This document shows, piece by piece, positions 10,210 through 19,974 of a DNA stretch of 64,000 nucleotides (its first letter is position 1; each line of letters opens with the position of its first letter). Origin of the DNA: Laburnicola sp. R22_1 (Eukaryota > Ascomycota > Dothideomycetes > Pleosporales > Didymosphaeriaceae). The notes beneath the pieces are model-generated. The model had not been told where the DNA came from. It did not search any database and saw only the letters and a list, made by a program, of their open reading frames with translations. The DNA lies in contig JACONQ010000003.1 of the NCBI GenBank assembly GCA_014281115.1, forward strand, positions 2,170,001-2,234,000, read 5' to 3'. A program made the translations under genes and the position numbers.

Positions 10210-10449
10210 TGTAACGTTAAATTAACTACCTAGAGGTAGCACAACAAAGGCTTTTATCTTAAATAACATAACAAAAAAAGCAAAGCCCCCTGCTTAGTAA
10301 TTAAAAAGAGCGTGAAAAAGGTAATTACAAAAAAAAGCGCGTTCGAACTACAGAGCGAGCTTAGTGGTCTTGGCACAGGGCTGCTCCCACAAGCAAAATC
10401 TTTACGAAGAGGCCACTTAGAACTTTAGTGGAGATAAGACTTCGGCGCG
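10210..10449 (+). mobile_element. SINE-like insert S2 with 117-bp 3' extension
   Basis: The first 123 bp match the SINE-like family (TGTAACGTTAAATTAAC ... ACAAAAAAAA). Unlike other copies it then continues for 117 bp (10,333-10,449) of less A+T-rich sequence before the second copy of the target duplication TAGTACTA (10,450-10,457). The extension contains TTCGAA in a context resembling a Pol III B box on either strand, and on the minus strand it would end in T8. It could be a 3' transduction, a longer master element, or an independent insertion at the A tail. Confidence 0.65.
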
Positions 10450-10457
10450 TAGTACTA

Positions 10458-11454
10458 TAAAGATTAATATATAATTAACTAAATACATATAATTATATAC
10501 TAAATTGTTATTTATCTAACGCTAAATAAACCTATAAGCCTTATATTTAAACTTCTTAGGCCTTAAGAATAGTAGTAAAAAGAATTACTAAAGTTAATTA
10601 GGTTGTTATATAATAGCTTATACACATATCTAGATACGTAATAATAATATTAAGTATTTAAGCATTTAGTTAATATATTCTTACAATATTTATTATCTAA
10701 GCTACTAAAAAGATAAGATCTAAGGTATATAATATATATACGCTTAGGGCTAATATATAGCTAAACTAAGCTTATCTTTCTTACTCTTTTTATTTTTAGG
10801 AGTTTTAGACTTATTCTTAGACTTAGAGCTACTTAAAAAAGCAGCTTTAGGAGGGTTTTAATTAGCATCCTTTAACTGCAAAGACTTTTTATAAGATTAG
10901 AAAGGGTCCTTAATAGACTTAAAATACTTAGACAATTAGAATTAATTATGCTTCTAAATTTTTGCCATCTTGTTATATATTCTGTTCTTTAGAGGATTAG
11001 GAGTAACCTTACTAGGCGTCTTATTTAATAGGCAATTAGAGCGGCGTATTATAAGTTAATTAATCTAATTTTGTATCTCTTTAACCTCCTATTTATGTTT
11101 CTCTTAAATAAGCTTTATTTAAAATTTCATAAATACGTTAATAAGTGTGTTCTATATATACTACTTAGCAGACTGTAATTATTAAAGTAAGAAATAGGAG
11201 ATAGGGACAATTAACTTACTCCTATAGAAAACTTAACTAAAGAAACTAAGCAAAGAGATAGAAAGTAGATAAGTAGAGTTTTATTATTAATAAAGGGCTA
11301 TTATAGGCTTATATAACTACGAACGATTAAATTACACTATTATAACTATTTAGTTACATAGCTAGGTACTTATTTTATAAGCTAATTAGAGGTAGAATTA
11401 TTTTAAGCCTTATTATATAAGTAGGCGCGCTACTTACGCAGCCTACCTAAGGGG
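10458..11454 (-). pseudogene. copia-3 extra region, antisense ghost frame (copy a)
   Basis: This is the complement of the module seen at 31,180-32,160. In the minus direction it gives a basic, Ser/Lys/Pro-rich stretch near 10,780-10,850, equivalent to SRSKNKPKTPKNKK in the other copy, and further lysine-rich sequence. I do not recognise the protein. It lies on the strand opposite to copia-3 pol and ends just before the purine tract and 3' LTR. Many TAG/TAA stops are present. A chance frame cannot be excluded, but the basic segment is retained in both copies. Confidence 0.4.
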
Positions 11455-11642
11455 TGTATTATAGAAATAAGGCTCTAACTAAGTATAATTATGTGCCTAT
11501 AATTATATAAGTAGTATTATTTTAGCCATACCCTTTTTTAATAAGCGTATATATAGTCTAGCCTTTTAGCTTCCTTTGTTATATAGAAATCTTATCTAAT
11601 TTGCTTACAAAATCTAAGATTCCAACTCGTTTTTCTTTAATA
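11455..11642 (+). repeat. copia-3a 3' LTR
   Basis: 188 bp opening TGTATTATAGAAATAAGG directly after the purine tract CTAAGGGG and ending CTTTAATA, which is probably ...TTTAACA before RIP. It is the same sequence, inverted, as 30,992-31,179 and about 43,008-43,198, the two ends of copia-3b. Confidence 0.8.
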
Positions 11643-12255
11643 ACACTCTATTACTTTTTTTATACCCTATTTCCCTCTATCTATGCCTTTTACCTTTCTA
11701 AAGGCGCCTTTTCTAGTTAGTGTTAATATGTGGCTAGCGTAGGCCTATGCCCTATGCCGCCCTTTATATAAGAAAGGGCCCCCTATATCACTTTTTTATT
11801 TACTATCTTAGAATAGTATTAATTTAACTAGCTCTTTTAACTATTCTAGCTATTTCTTATATATTAGTCCTATAAGGCTATATACCGCCCTTATAACTTA
11901 TAGCTTTATATTAACCATTATAAGCTAAACAAAATTATAATTAAAAATTATAGTGCTTTTTTACTAAATACTAAGTTCTTAAGCTCTTTTGCTTAGACTA
12001 GAATCTTTTTAAAGTTTAACTTATAAAAAGTGTATTATTATATATATAGAGTAGTAGATAATAAGTAGAAAACTATATTTTATACTAACTATAGATACTT
12101 TAAGTATATAATTATATCTTTTAGTCTAATAAATACACTAGCATAGTTTTAGATGCTAATTATATTAATATTAGCTAAATTAATTAATATAATTTATATT
12201 ATATACTTAAATAATATTTTAGTTAGGCTAGTAAATAGGTTTGGGGTACCCAGCT
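11643..12255. other. No identifiable gene
   Basis: Very A+T-rich sequence, rich in TA steps. I see no motif, long frame or repeat boundary that I can defend. It separates the copia-3a LTR from the telomere-like minisatellite. Confidence 0.6.
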
Positions 12256-12384
12256 TAGGTATAGGTTGGGTTAGAGTCGTATAGACCCTAGGTATAGGTT
12301 AGGTTAGGTTACAGATCCTAGGTATAGGTTAGATTAGGTTGTATAGACTTCTAGGTGTAGATTAGGTTAGGGTACCTATTAGGG
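12256..12384 (+). repeat. Telomere-like minisatellite, about four units
   Basis: About four imperfect units of 29-33 bp start TAGGTATAGG at 12,256, 12,289, 12,319 and 12,352. Each contains GGTTAGGTTAGG or GGTTGGGTTAG, which resembles the fungal telomere repeat TTAGGG, followed by a spacer such as TCGTATAGACCC. Units differ by RIP-type changes. A related block lies at 19,795-19,953. It may be subtelomere-derived, but it is not itself a telomere. Confidence 0.75.
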
Positions 12385-12398
12385 TTGCGTAACTTATA

Positions 12399-14188
12399 AG
12401 CTAGCTAATACGTAAGCTAGCTACTTAGGTAAGCTAGCCACCCTACTAAAACGCGACACCTGTATAAAACATATAATTTCTTAGCAACGCTACTTATAAT
12501 TGCTATTAACTATATACAGATTTAAGCGCTGCAGCTGCTGTAGCTATATTAGCTATTTCTAAGGTGCTTAATATAGTAGATTTACGTAGTTAAGCTGCTA
12601 AAGCCTTAGCTGCGCGCATAGCCTCTCTAATACTCTCTACCTCTGCAAAGCGTTAATTTGGGTCTACTTAAACGCGCTTACGCTAACGCTAAGAGGTAGA
12701 TATCTCTAGCTACTGCTTAAGTCGTCTTTTCTTTGCTTCTAGGCCTGCAGCTCTAGTATTTACAGCTGCTAGAGCCTTACCTACTTTCTGTAGGAGTAGC
12801 TGGGTTGTACGACCTAGATTCTTAACGCTCTAGACGCTGCGCTGTGCTATATAGAGATCGCAAGGACCCTAAGAAGTAGAGAGGAAGCTCTAGAGCTGCT
12901 GTTAAGGCTGCTGCTAATATATAGGCGTAGTAGGCCTCTAAGAGACCTATAATAAGCTAAGCACGTAATTAATATTAAATAGGCAGATACTAGATGCCTA
13001 CTAGCTAGCTTAAATCACACACTCTATAAAGCCTTCCTCTCTAGCTTAATAATAGCAGGTAGTAAAGCGCTTCTTCTTAATAGGCGCAGCGTTGTTAAGT
13101 AATGCGAGCTTCTAGATCTAACGTCTATAACTAGACTTAATTATAGAGAAAGGAGCGAGATCTAGAGGCTGTAGGATGTGTAAGGTGTGCGTAGGTAAAT
13201 ATAGGAGCTATATATAATACAGCCTATAGAGCCATAGAAAGTCTATATTAATATGGCTACCGTGACTAGTAAGTATTAGGAGCCTGTGCTAGCTATTAGA
13301 TACAGCCGTCTTAGGTATAAATATACGCTGCAGCCACTCTACACCTATTGCTTTTAACGTCTATCCATTCTTAGAGGTTGTATAGATCTAGTTAGGTACG
13401 TAGAACAAGGAGAACTATATTATCTATAGACTCTGGCCCTTAAAGATGACCGCGCAGCGTAGCTTCTATCCTATCGCAGATACACACTTAATTATAGAGA
13501 CCTACTTGCGATTCTCTAGAGATTATATATAAGCCTTCTTTTTCTAACTACTAGAGAGTACTCTAGTGTTAGTACATACTTCTAGAGCAATACTAGTCTT
13601 ATCTATATTGTATATATTCTCCGCCTATATATTAAGCTGCCGTTAAGTCTACTTATAGAGCTCTAGAAACATGCGTAGCTGCTTTAGTGTTACTGTATTA
13701 GCTCTCTAAGCCTCTAGCTTTCTGCTAACTATAGAGGCAACGCGTAGCTAGCGCTAGAGGAAGTGTGAGAGCTAGAGCTTGCTAATAGGCTAGTTGTCGC
13801 CATTTATATGCAGAATTTGATTCGCCATTTCTTAAGCGTGAGCGTGCGAGGGAGGGTAGACGCGTGCGTCTTCTTTAAGGATCTAGTCTACTAGGAAGTC
13901 CTTCTATAGAGGAGTTAGACGCTGCTAGTGTTAGTGACTAACGCGTTAGTTTTGTACGCCATTAATGCGCGTTAATAGAGTCGATCGAGGAATACTACAC
14001 GTAGTAGCTATAGCGCAATAACTAGAATAAATGCCTATATTAAAATCCCTAATAGCTAATTATATAGCATGCTTACGGGCGTCTATATTAATAAGTGTTG
14101 TAGAGAGATGTGGCGTGTTTAGTGCAGATGTCGCGTTTTAGTAGGGTGGCTAGCTTATCTAGGTGGCTAGCTTACGTATCGGCTAGCT
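12399..14188 (-). mobile_element. Fot1/pogo-type DNA transposon Pogo-3
   Basis: About 1790 bp, with inverted repeats of about 60 bp made largely of repeated TAAGCTAGC words and sharing CACCCTACTAAAACGCGACA. TA flanks both ends (12,397-12,398 and 14,189-14,190). The extra palindromic bases at the ends make the exact boundary uncertain by 1-3 bp, and a TTA duplication is the alternative reading. The interior encodes a DDE_1 transposase on the minus strand. It inserted next to the telomere-like minisatellite. Confidence 0.85.
12540..13990 (-). pseudogene. Pogo-3 transposase (DDE_1)
   Basis: Read on the minus strand with TAG/TAA as Gln/Trp. Motifs in order: ENIYNIDKTSIALEVCTNTR near 13,610 (first catalytic Asp kept), IIKCVSAIG and AVIFKGQSL near 13,440-13,490, WLQRIFIPKT near 13,330, LLILTSHGSHINIDFLWL near 13,260-13,290, where the second Asp is Thr, and LPTHTLHILQPLDLAPF near 13,160 (third Asp kept). 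The C-terminal part is Lys/Arg-rich. The Thr at the second position is not a simple RIP change. The start is not determined, and the N-terminal HTH region is poorly preserved. The family call is secure; exact ends are not. Confidence 0.85.
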
Positions 14189-14584
14189 TATTATATAAAA
14201 TTAATAGTAATAAGATTAGTAACTTTAGTTACTCTCTAAAGGTGTATAAGAAAAGAGATCTAAGTAAAAGTAAAATTAACGCTATTTTGCTATTAATATA
14301 TATATTTATTATATCTTATTATTGCCAACGCCGCAGTAGCGCTAAGGCCTTAACTGCTTTTATAGTGGCTGCCTCTAGTAGGAAGAAGTTAGTGGCTTGC
14401 TATCTGAAACCTTAGAACCTTATATAGTTTTAATAGTCTCCTTATTAGCTAGCAGCTTATACAAATTATTACTCTTATTTAATAGCCCTGTGTTCTCTAA
14501 ATTATCTTTCCCTATATTAGAATCTAATAACTTTATAGATTGCTTATTAGCTATTATAAACTTAACTATTATAACCTTTTAAAT
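14189..14584. other. Short spacer, no gene recognised
   Basis: Lies between Pogo-3 and the hAT C-terminus. Short plus-strand frames that span the Pogo-3 end are not conserved with anything and overlap the transposon boundary, so I treat them as chance. It may hold the 3' end of the hAT element, but no terminal repeat was found. Confidence 0.4.
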
Positions 14585-17500
14585 TATTTAAGTAGTAAGA
14601 TTGCGTCTTTAATTCCTAATTATATCCTTACTAGTATTAAAGATACGCTTAACACTTATCTATAAAATCTATACTACTAGGATATCCTTTATAACCTATA
14701 TAAGTTAGGGGTAAGATATTTAATAAACTTTCTACTATGCTAGCATATTAAACCTATTACCTATTTTAACTATAGGAGTACTTAAGTATATTTCTTCTTC
14801 TATCTAAGTTAGGCCTAAGTTGTAACTAATATCTAGCGTAGCTAAACTTTAGCCAGAGGTAGAGAGACTACTAGACTATAAACTAGGTAGCAAAGGAGGC
14901 TTTTAAAACTATTTACTATCTTGCAGCTATCTTAGGTTAGTATTTAAGACTAAAGTAGAGTCTCTAGCTATTAGGCTATTATAGTAATTAAGGTACTCTA
15001 GAAACTATTAGTAGTATATATACTTGTCCTAGGTCTCCTATATCTTATCCTATACAACTATTAGTATATAAATATAATAAATAGCTATAATTTAATACCT
15101 TATATGCTATAAGCTTTTGCAGAAGAGCTAAGATTATTGCACAGTTAAATAAGAAACTTTTCTCTCTACCTATCCTTAAGTAATACTTGCGCAACTTCTC
15201 TTATTCTATCTTAGCTACAGCCTATATAGCTTCTAGCTATCTAATATTATTTAGCTTTTTAATAACCTTATTGTTTATCTTATCTAGAAAATTAAAGAGC
15301 TAGTTATATATAAGCTAGATATATAGGACCTAGAGTTTCTAGTTCTTACTTAGGAAGTTTATAGCCTTCTTAAACTTTTAAAGTATAGAGATAATTAACT
15401 TAATATGCAACTATTCTAGGGCTAATAGTTAAAGTTTCTTAAGATCTTTAAAGTCTACCTCTACAATATCGCAATAAGTAGAATCGTTTAATCTTCTAGT
15501 TGTCTTTATTACAATCTCTTTCTCTAGCTATATATAAATATTTGCCTAAAGCTTTAGTGTGCGCTCGCACATATTATGCGTAGAGTTCTATCTTATTTAG
15601 ATATCTTAGATTATAGATAATTACTTCTTTAGCAGTGTGTTGCTCTATATTGCAAAAAGTCACTTAAATTATTATAGTGACTAGTTAATTATAGTGCAAA
15701 TAGCACAAAGCTGTGCGCTAGTTAGTCTATAATAACTTTTTATAATAACCTTCTATAATAATAGCTAATATATCTTGTAAAAGAAATTTAGAATAGATAT
15801 CTACGCCTAGATTTTGTTTATATGTTACTGCTATAGCGTCTCTCTAAAGTTAAGATTAATAGGCGCTAACAACTTAAGGTAATAGATAATATCTTAAACT
15901 ATAAGGTTAATAATATAAGCAAAATATAGAATTGTATTTTCTTTTTAGTTTTAGGTAATATTCTCCTCTAATAGTTTGTGCTAGGCACTCTAAGCTAGAG
16001 TGCTATTATTGCTAGCATTATTATATATAATTGCTAGGAGCTTCTACGCAGTTTCTGTGTCCTTAAGGACCTATAGTACCTCTAATACTATTAATACTCT
16101 AGTATAGCTGCTATATAGTATTAGTACAAAGTTAAGCAGCTTCTCTTTAAGCTGCTAAGTATTATTAATATAGTAACTATTAATACCTAGAAAGCTAAGG
16201 TAATTAGCTACAGACTATGCATTAAGCAAGATAGAGAGTTTAGTTATCCTACTAATATTGCTAAAGATAGCTGCCTTAGCAGCATTAAATTTATTTAGAA
16301 ATATCTAGTAAAACCTATATTAGCTAGTTATTGCAGTGTTAGGCCTAAGAAAATAGAGAAAGCGTTAAAAGAATAGTTGCTCTACTATTTAAAAGAACTA
16401 GTAATTATTAATTACTACCTATATATGTTTAGTTTTAAACACTTATAGAGAGTATATAAAATATAAAATAGCCATCTACTTTTTTTTGTACTGAGGAGTG
16501 AAAGTCCTTTTATAAATAGGCTTATTCTATTACGTACATACTTAGGACCTTATATAGTTAATAAGGTGCTTAGTGCTAACTAGCTAGGTACTAGTAGAGT
16601 TAACACTTAGGTATTATAGTATATAGCTATAGTTAAGACAGAATATATATAGATAACTAGAGGAGTACTTTGTGCCGTTTTAAAATATAGTCTAAATAAT
16701 ACCTATGTAAAGGTAAGAGTTGTAGTGTAGATTATAGATTTATTTATCGTTAGCCTATTAAGTATTAGACTACTACGCGTTCTATATAGCAAATGTCTTT
16801 TTCTCTGTTTCCAACTCTTAAACGTTTAAAGGGAGGTATTAGATAAGACAAATTATTCTACTTCCTAACCTATTAGCCTGTAGGGCTAGAATTCTATATC
16901 TAAGAAGAGCATCTAGTAGTAGGGCAACTAGTTTATTAATATAGGGCTATATGTTAATTTATAAAATAGGTATTACACTTAATATAGTACTTAAGAACAT
17001 TAGTGTGATAAAAAGACGTAATAATTAGTTAAATAGTTGTTTAAGAGAATAGTAGTTTAAAAAAGAATAGAATAAACTAAATTCTATAATATTAACTATA
17101 GTAGTGTTTAACTATTATTAAGGTTAGCTAGAAATAGTATATAGCGTATAGTGTGCTAATAATAAGTTAGTTTTAGATCTAGACTAGTATATAGCCCTTT
17201 ATTACAGAGTTAGTTTTAGGTAGTAATTAGCTTATTATTATACTACTATAAGTGGCATCCTTAGCAACTAGTATATAATTATTAGCTGTAATAATTAGCT
17301 ACAGCAAAACTATAACTCTAGCTTATCTTATCCTACACGCCAATTATTGTCTAAAATCCCCTTAGCACCTAAGCCCCCCTTATTATTTAAAACCCCCTTA
17401 TTATCTAAAACCTCCTTAGCACCTAAGCCCCCCTTATTATCTAAACCCTCCTTAGTACCTAAGCTCCTAAAGTCTAAAAACCCCTTAAAGTCTATATCCT

Positions 17501-17720
17501 TATCTATAATATTAAAGTCGTACCTATTTAGTAGCTCCTAGAAATAAGCCTTAAGCTCCTTCCTATTATCCTTAATTTCCTCTTCACACACTTTATTATT
17601 ATTCTCTTTAATATACGCCTTATTACTATTAAGCATATTATTCTTGCTATAGTTAATAAGGTTAGCAGAAGAACTAGGCTTATAGCAACTAATAATTATT
17701 AGCAAAGGTATATAATAAAT
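14585..17720 (-). pseudogene. hAT-superfamily transposase relic
   Basis: Reading through RIP-type stops on the minus strand gives a clear hAT transposase. LSFLGINSYYINNT near 16,190 is followed by the core phrase LLAIIYNNASNNSTL near 16,000-16,040, where an Asp is expected before Asn. ILYFAYIINLIVQDIIYYLK near 15,890-15,940 is the RCxxHxxNL-type block. The C-terminal dimerisation domain covers about 14,590-14,800 (IYLSTPI..., then KRIFNTSKDIIRNQRRNL). The N-terminal part (17,000-17,720) is in a long coherent frame with a 12-residue repeat. It may be the true N-terminus or a neighbouring gene. No TIR or 8-bp duplication for the whole element was identified. Confidence 0.8.
17347..17541 (-). 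repeat. In-frame 36-bp tandem repeat in hAT N-terminal region
   Basis: On the minus strand the reading is a series of GLGAKEVLDNKG-like 12-residue units, about three and a half of them, preceded by KDIDFKGFLDF. The repeat looks coding because unit length is a multiple of three and the frame is open through it. The opposite strand is also open here (proline/leucine-rich), which I regard as a shadow. Confidence 0.55.
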
Positions 17721-17927
17721 AAGTATAATAAACTTATAACTATTACTAGCTCTTTAGTAATTAGACCTATATTACCTATGCTATTGCGGAAGTCTACCTA
17801 CTCTTTCTTACTAGCCTTACTCTTAAAGGTATTAGCCTTAAGCTTTCTTAGGCCTATCTTATATATATTGTGTAAAAGCCTCTTATATATACTACTATAA
17901 CTAAAGATTTATTTACCTGCGCAACTC

Positions 17928-18154
17928 TATTAAACATCTTTATTATGTGGAAATTCTAACCAAAGTTAAGTCCGCACTATACACAAGGAGGAGTAAAATA
18001 GGAGGCACTAAAACCTAGTACCTAGCATACAGTAGTAGTAATAAAATATACACAAAATAATAATAATTTTATTGTTGACTTTCTTTATAGCAGCATTGTC
18101 GACGGCAGTTAATAGACAGTTTACCATCTGGTATAACTAAGTCACATATTACTA
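17928..18154 (-). mobile_element. R1 core: small non-autonomous element with 8-bp duplication
   Basis: 227 bp flanked by CGCAACTC at 17,920-17,927 and 18,155-18,162. Eight-base duplications are typical of hAT elements, and a hAT relic is next door, so this may be a hAT-mobilised MITE. Its ends (TATTAAACATC and the complement TAGTAATATGTG) are only weakly inverted. Related copies are at 2,500-2,690 and 57,135-57,340 but without matching outer flanks. Confidence 0.55.
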
Positions 18155-18162
18155 CGCAACTC

Positions 18163-19794
18163 AATAGTATAGAAAAGCCTTTTCCCTTACTAGTGGCAAT
18201 TCTACGCTTAGCTAGGGCTGCTTAGTAGGCCCTTAAATTAACTTTATTCTTAATCTTATCCTACGTTTTATATATAGCTATTAGTTTCGCATCTAACTAG
18301 TTGCCTACTCCTTATTAATTAACTAATATATAATAATATAATATAATAATATACTACTCTTTTAATTCTTAAAGTAGGACTAGATAAGCTCTTATTCTTC
18401 CTACGCAAGCTATTAATTCTTTTGCGCTTTAGAGAGTAGTTAGTAGTTTTTATTATTATAAAGCTTCTTCTTTAGCTAATATTGTGCAGATTAAGTAGCT
18501 AATCTAGTAGAGTCTAGTACTTTTCTTTTACTATAAAGTACATCACAAGATCTCTACGTAATAGTATAGGCGCTATTGCTAAGTACACTATTAAATAGCA
18601 CTTTATAGTTAGTAGAATAACCTTTCTAAGAGTTATCTTATCTATAATATAAAAGGATAGTGCTAACCTCTTTATTTCTAAATATAAAGCCCTATTTATA
18701 TTAGTATACAGTATAATAAAAGGCTGCAATTACTAGGTACCTTAGTAAGACCCTCCTACTTGTCACGCTTAAAATTTGCTAGTATTTATAGGCTGCTGCT
18801 TAGAAGGCCCTCTAAGACATTAGGAGACTCTTTCTTAATAGACACTATAGTATAGAGTATAATAATAGTACGTAATAACTGCAATTAATATAATAGGAAT
18901 AATAAAAAAATTATTATTATTGCAAAAAGCAGCTATAGGAACCTATGCGCATAAGTAAGGTGCTAATAACACTAGCGTATTTTTTTTACTTACTTTACTA
19001 CCTACTTAGCTACTCTACCTTACTATCATCCTAGCTACTTTTCAATACTCTACAGCCTTAACTACTATATAACCTTAATTTTTAAAATAATAGTATGCGC
19101 TAGGCTAGCTAAATACTCTAAACTAGTTACTAGCAAATCTTAAGTAAAGAAGAAGAAGCTACTAGCTACTAAAGCTGCGCGAAAGGCGCCTTACAAAATA
19201 CTGCCTACTACGCTAAACAGAAAGTACTAGTAGAAGCTAGGCAGTATATTATTATTATAGCTATTTATTATATATATTCTAACAATATATAGCTATTGCG
19301 CTTAAGGAAATTAAAAAGTACTAAAAGAGCATTAAGCCCCTTATTAGGAAAATACTATTCTGTCGCCTTATTAAGGAAATAGCGCAAGATAATAACAAAA
19401 AAATCTGCGCTTCTAGTTTACTACGCTAGCTGCTCTCTAAAAGGCAATAGAGACTTTTCTAGTTAGAATATTTAAAGGTATTTCTTTATACCATTCTACT
19501 CCTACTATAAAATAAATACTAATACCTCTAAATACTAATGTTAATGCTATTTATATAAAATAAGTTACTATATAGACTAAGAATATATAGCTAGTAGATA
19601 GGTACTATGAGAAGTATATAGATACTAGGTAAATAGTAAGGCGCTTAGTTAGGTTTAATATATATATTTAACACTAAAGCTGTACTTTTACTATAATAAG
19701 TAAACGTAATAATTGCTACTATAATAATAAGGATATTTTTTATAGTAATTTACTACAAAAATTGCATATAGCTAATAAAAAATATAATTAGTTA
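18163..19794. other. Unidentified decayed sequence
   Basis: A+T-rich with RIP-type composition. On the minus strand 18,190-18,735 is largely open and reads IKRLALSFYIIDKITLRK and similar, but I cannot match it to a family. On the plus strand 18,980-19,460 contains short Lys/Arg-rich pieces such as KKKLLATKAARKAPYK. No terminal repeats found. Confidence 0.4.
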
Positions 19795-19953
19795 GACCTG
19801 ATACAACCTAGTCTGTGCGACCCTAATCTAACCTATAGTCTATGCGACCCCAACCTAATCTATACCCATTACTAGCGTAAAATCTATAGGTATAGGTTGG
19901 GTTGGGGTTAGAGTCTTACGTAAGACTCTAACCCCAACCCAACCTATACCTAT
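19795..19953. repeat. Telomere-like block with perfect 68-bp palindrome
   Basis: Contains CCCTAATCTAACC, CCCCAACCTAATC and GGTTGGGTTGGGGTTAG strings related to the minisatellite at 12,256. Positions 19,886-19,919 and 19,920-19,953 are exact reverse complements (34 bp each, no spacer), centred on CTTACGTAAG. The gypsy relic starts about 20 bp further on. Confidence 0.85.
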
Positions 19954-19974
19954 TTGCCAGCCTAATTTTAGTTT

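Larger units (their letters stand above)
2691..11642 (+). mobile_element. copia-3a, 5'-truncated LTR retrotransposon with nested inserts
   Basis: This copy of the copia-3 family aligns with copia-3b (30,992-43,198, minus) from about 2690 to its 3' LTR. Removing the nested elements (2820-4933, 6020-6146, 8121-9969, 10210-10449) leaves about 4.6 kb, and the matching part of copia-3b without its own inserts is also about 4.6 kb. It contains RT and RNase H (4934-6660), then about 2.7 kb of extra sequence, then a purine tract AAGGGG and the 3' LTR. The 5' LTR, gag and integrase are missing. All coding parts carry RIP-type stops. Confidence 0.8.

Noticed and set aside
12256..12384. True telomere
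   Set aside because: Units are 29-33 bp and degenerate, internal, and followed by more than 50 kb of other sequence; only telomere-like.
12394..14193. PIF/Harbinger identity for Pogo-3 because of a possible TTA duplication
   Set aside because: The encoded transposase is clearly DDE_1 (Fot1/pogo), and the ends can equally be read with a TA duplication.
14110..14582. Two plus-strand frames (101 and 61 codons)
   Set aside because: The first crosses the terminal repeat of Pogo-3 and both run antisense to, or beside, the hAT relic; no conservation or motif.
18514..18729. 71-codon minus-strand frame as a small gene
   Set aside because: Only part of a longer decayed stretch with stops on both sides, and the length is within chance for such biased composition. 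I describe the stretch but do not call a gene.
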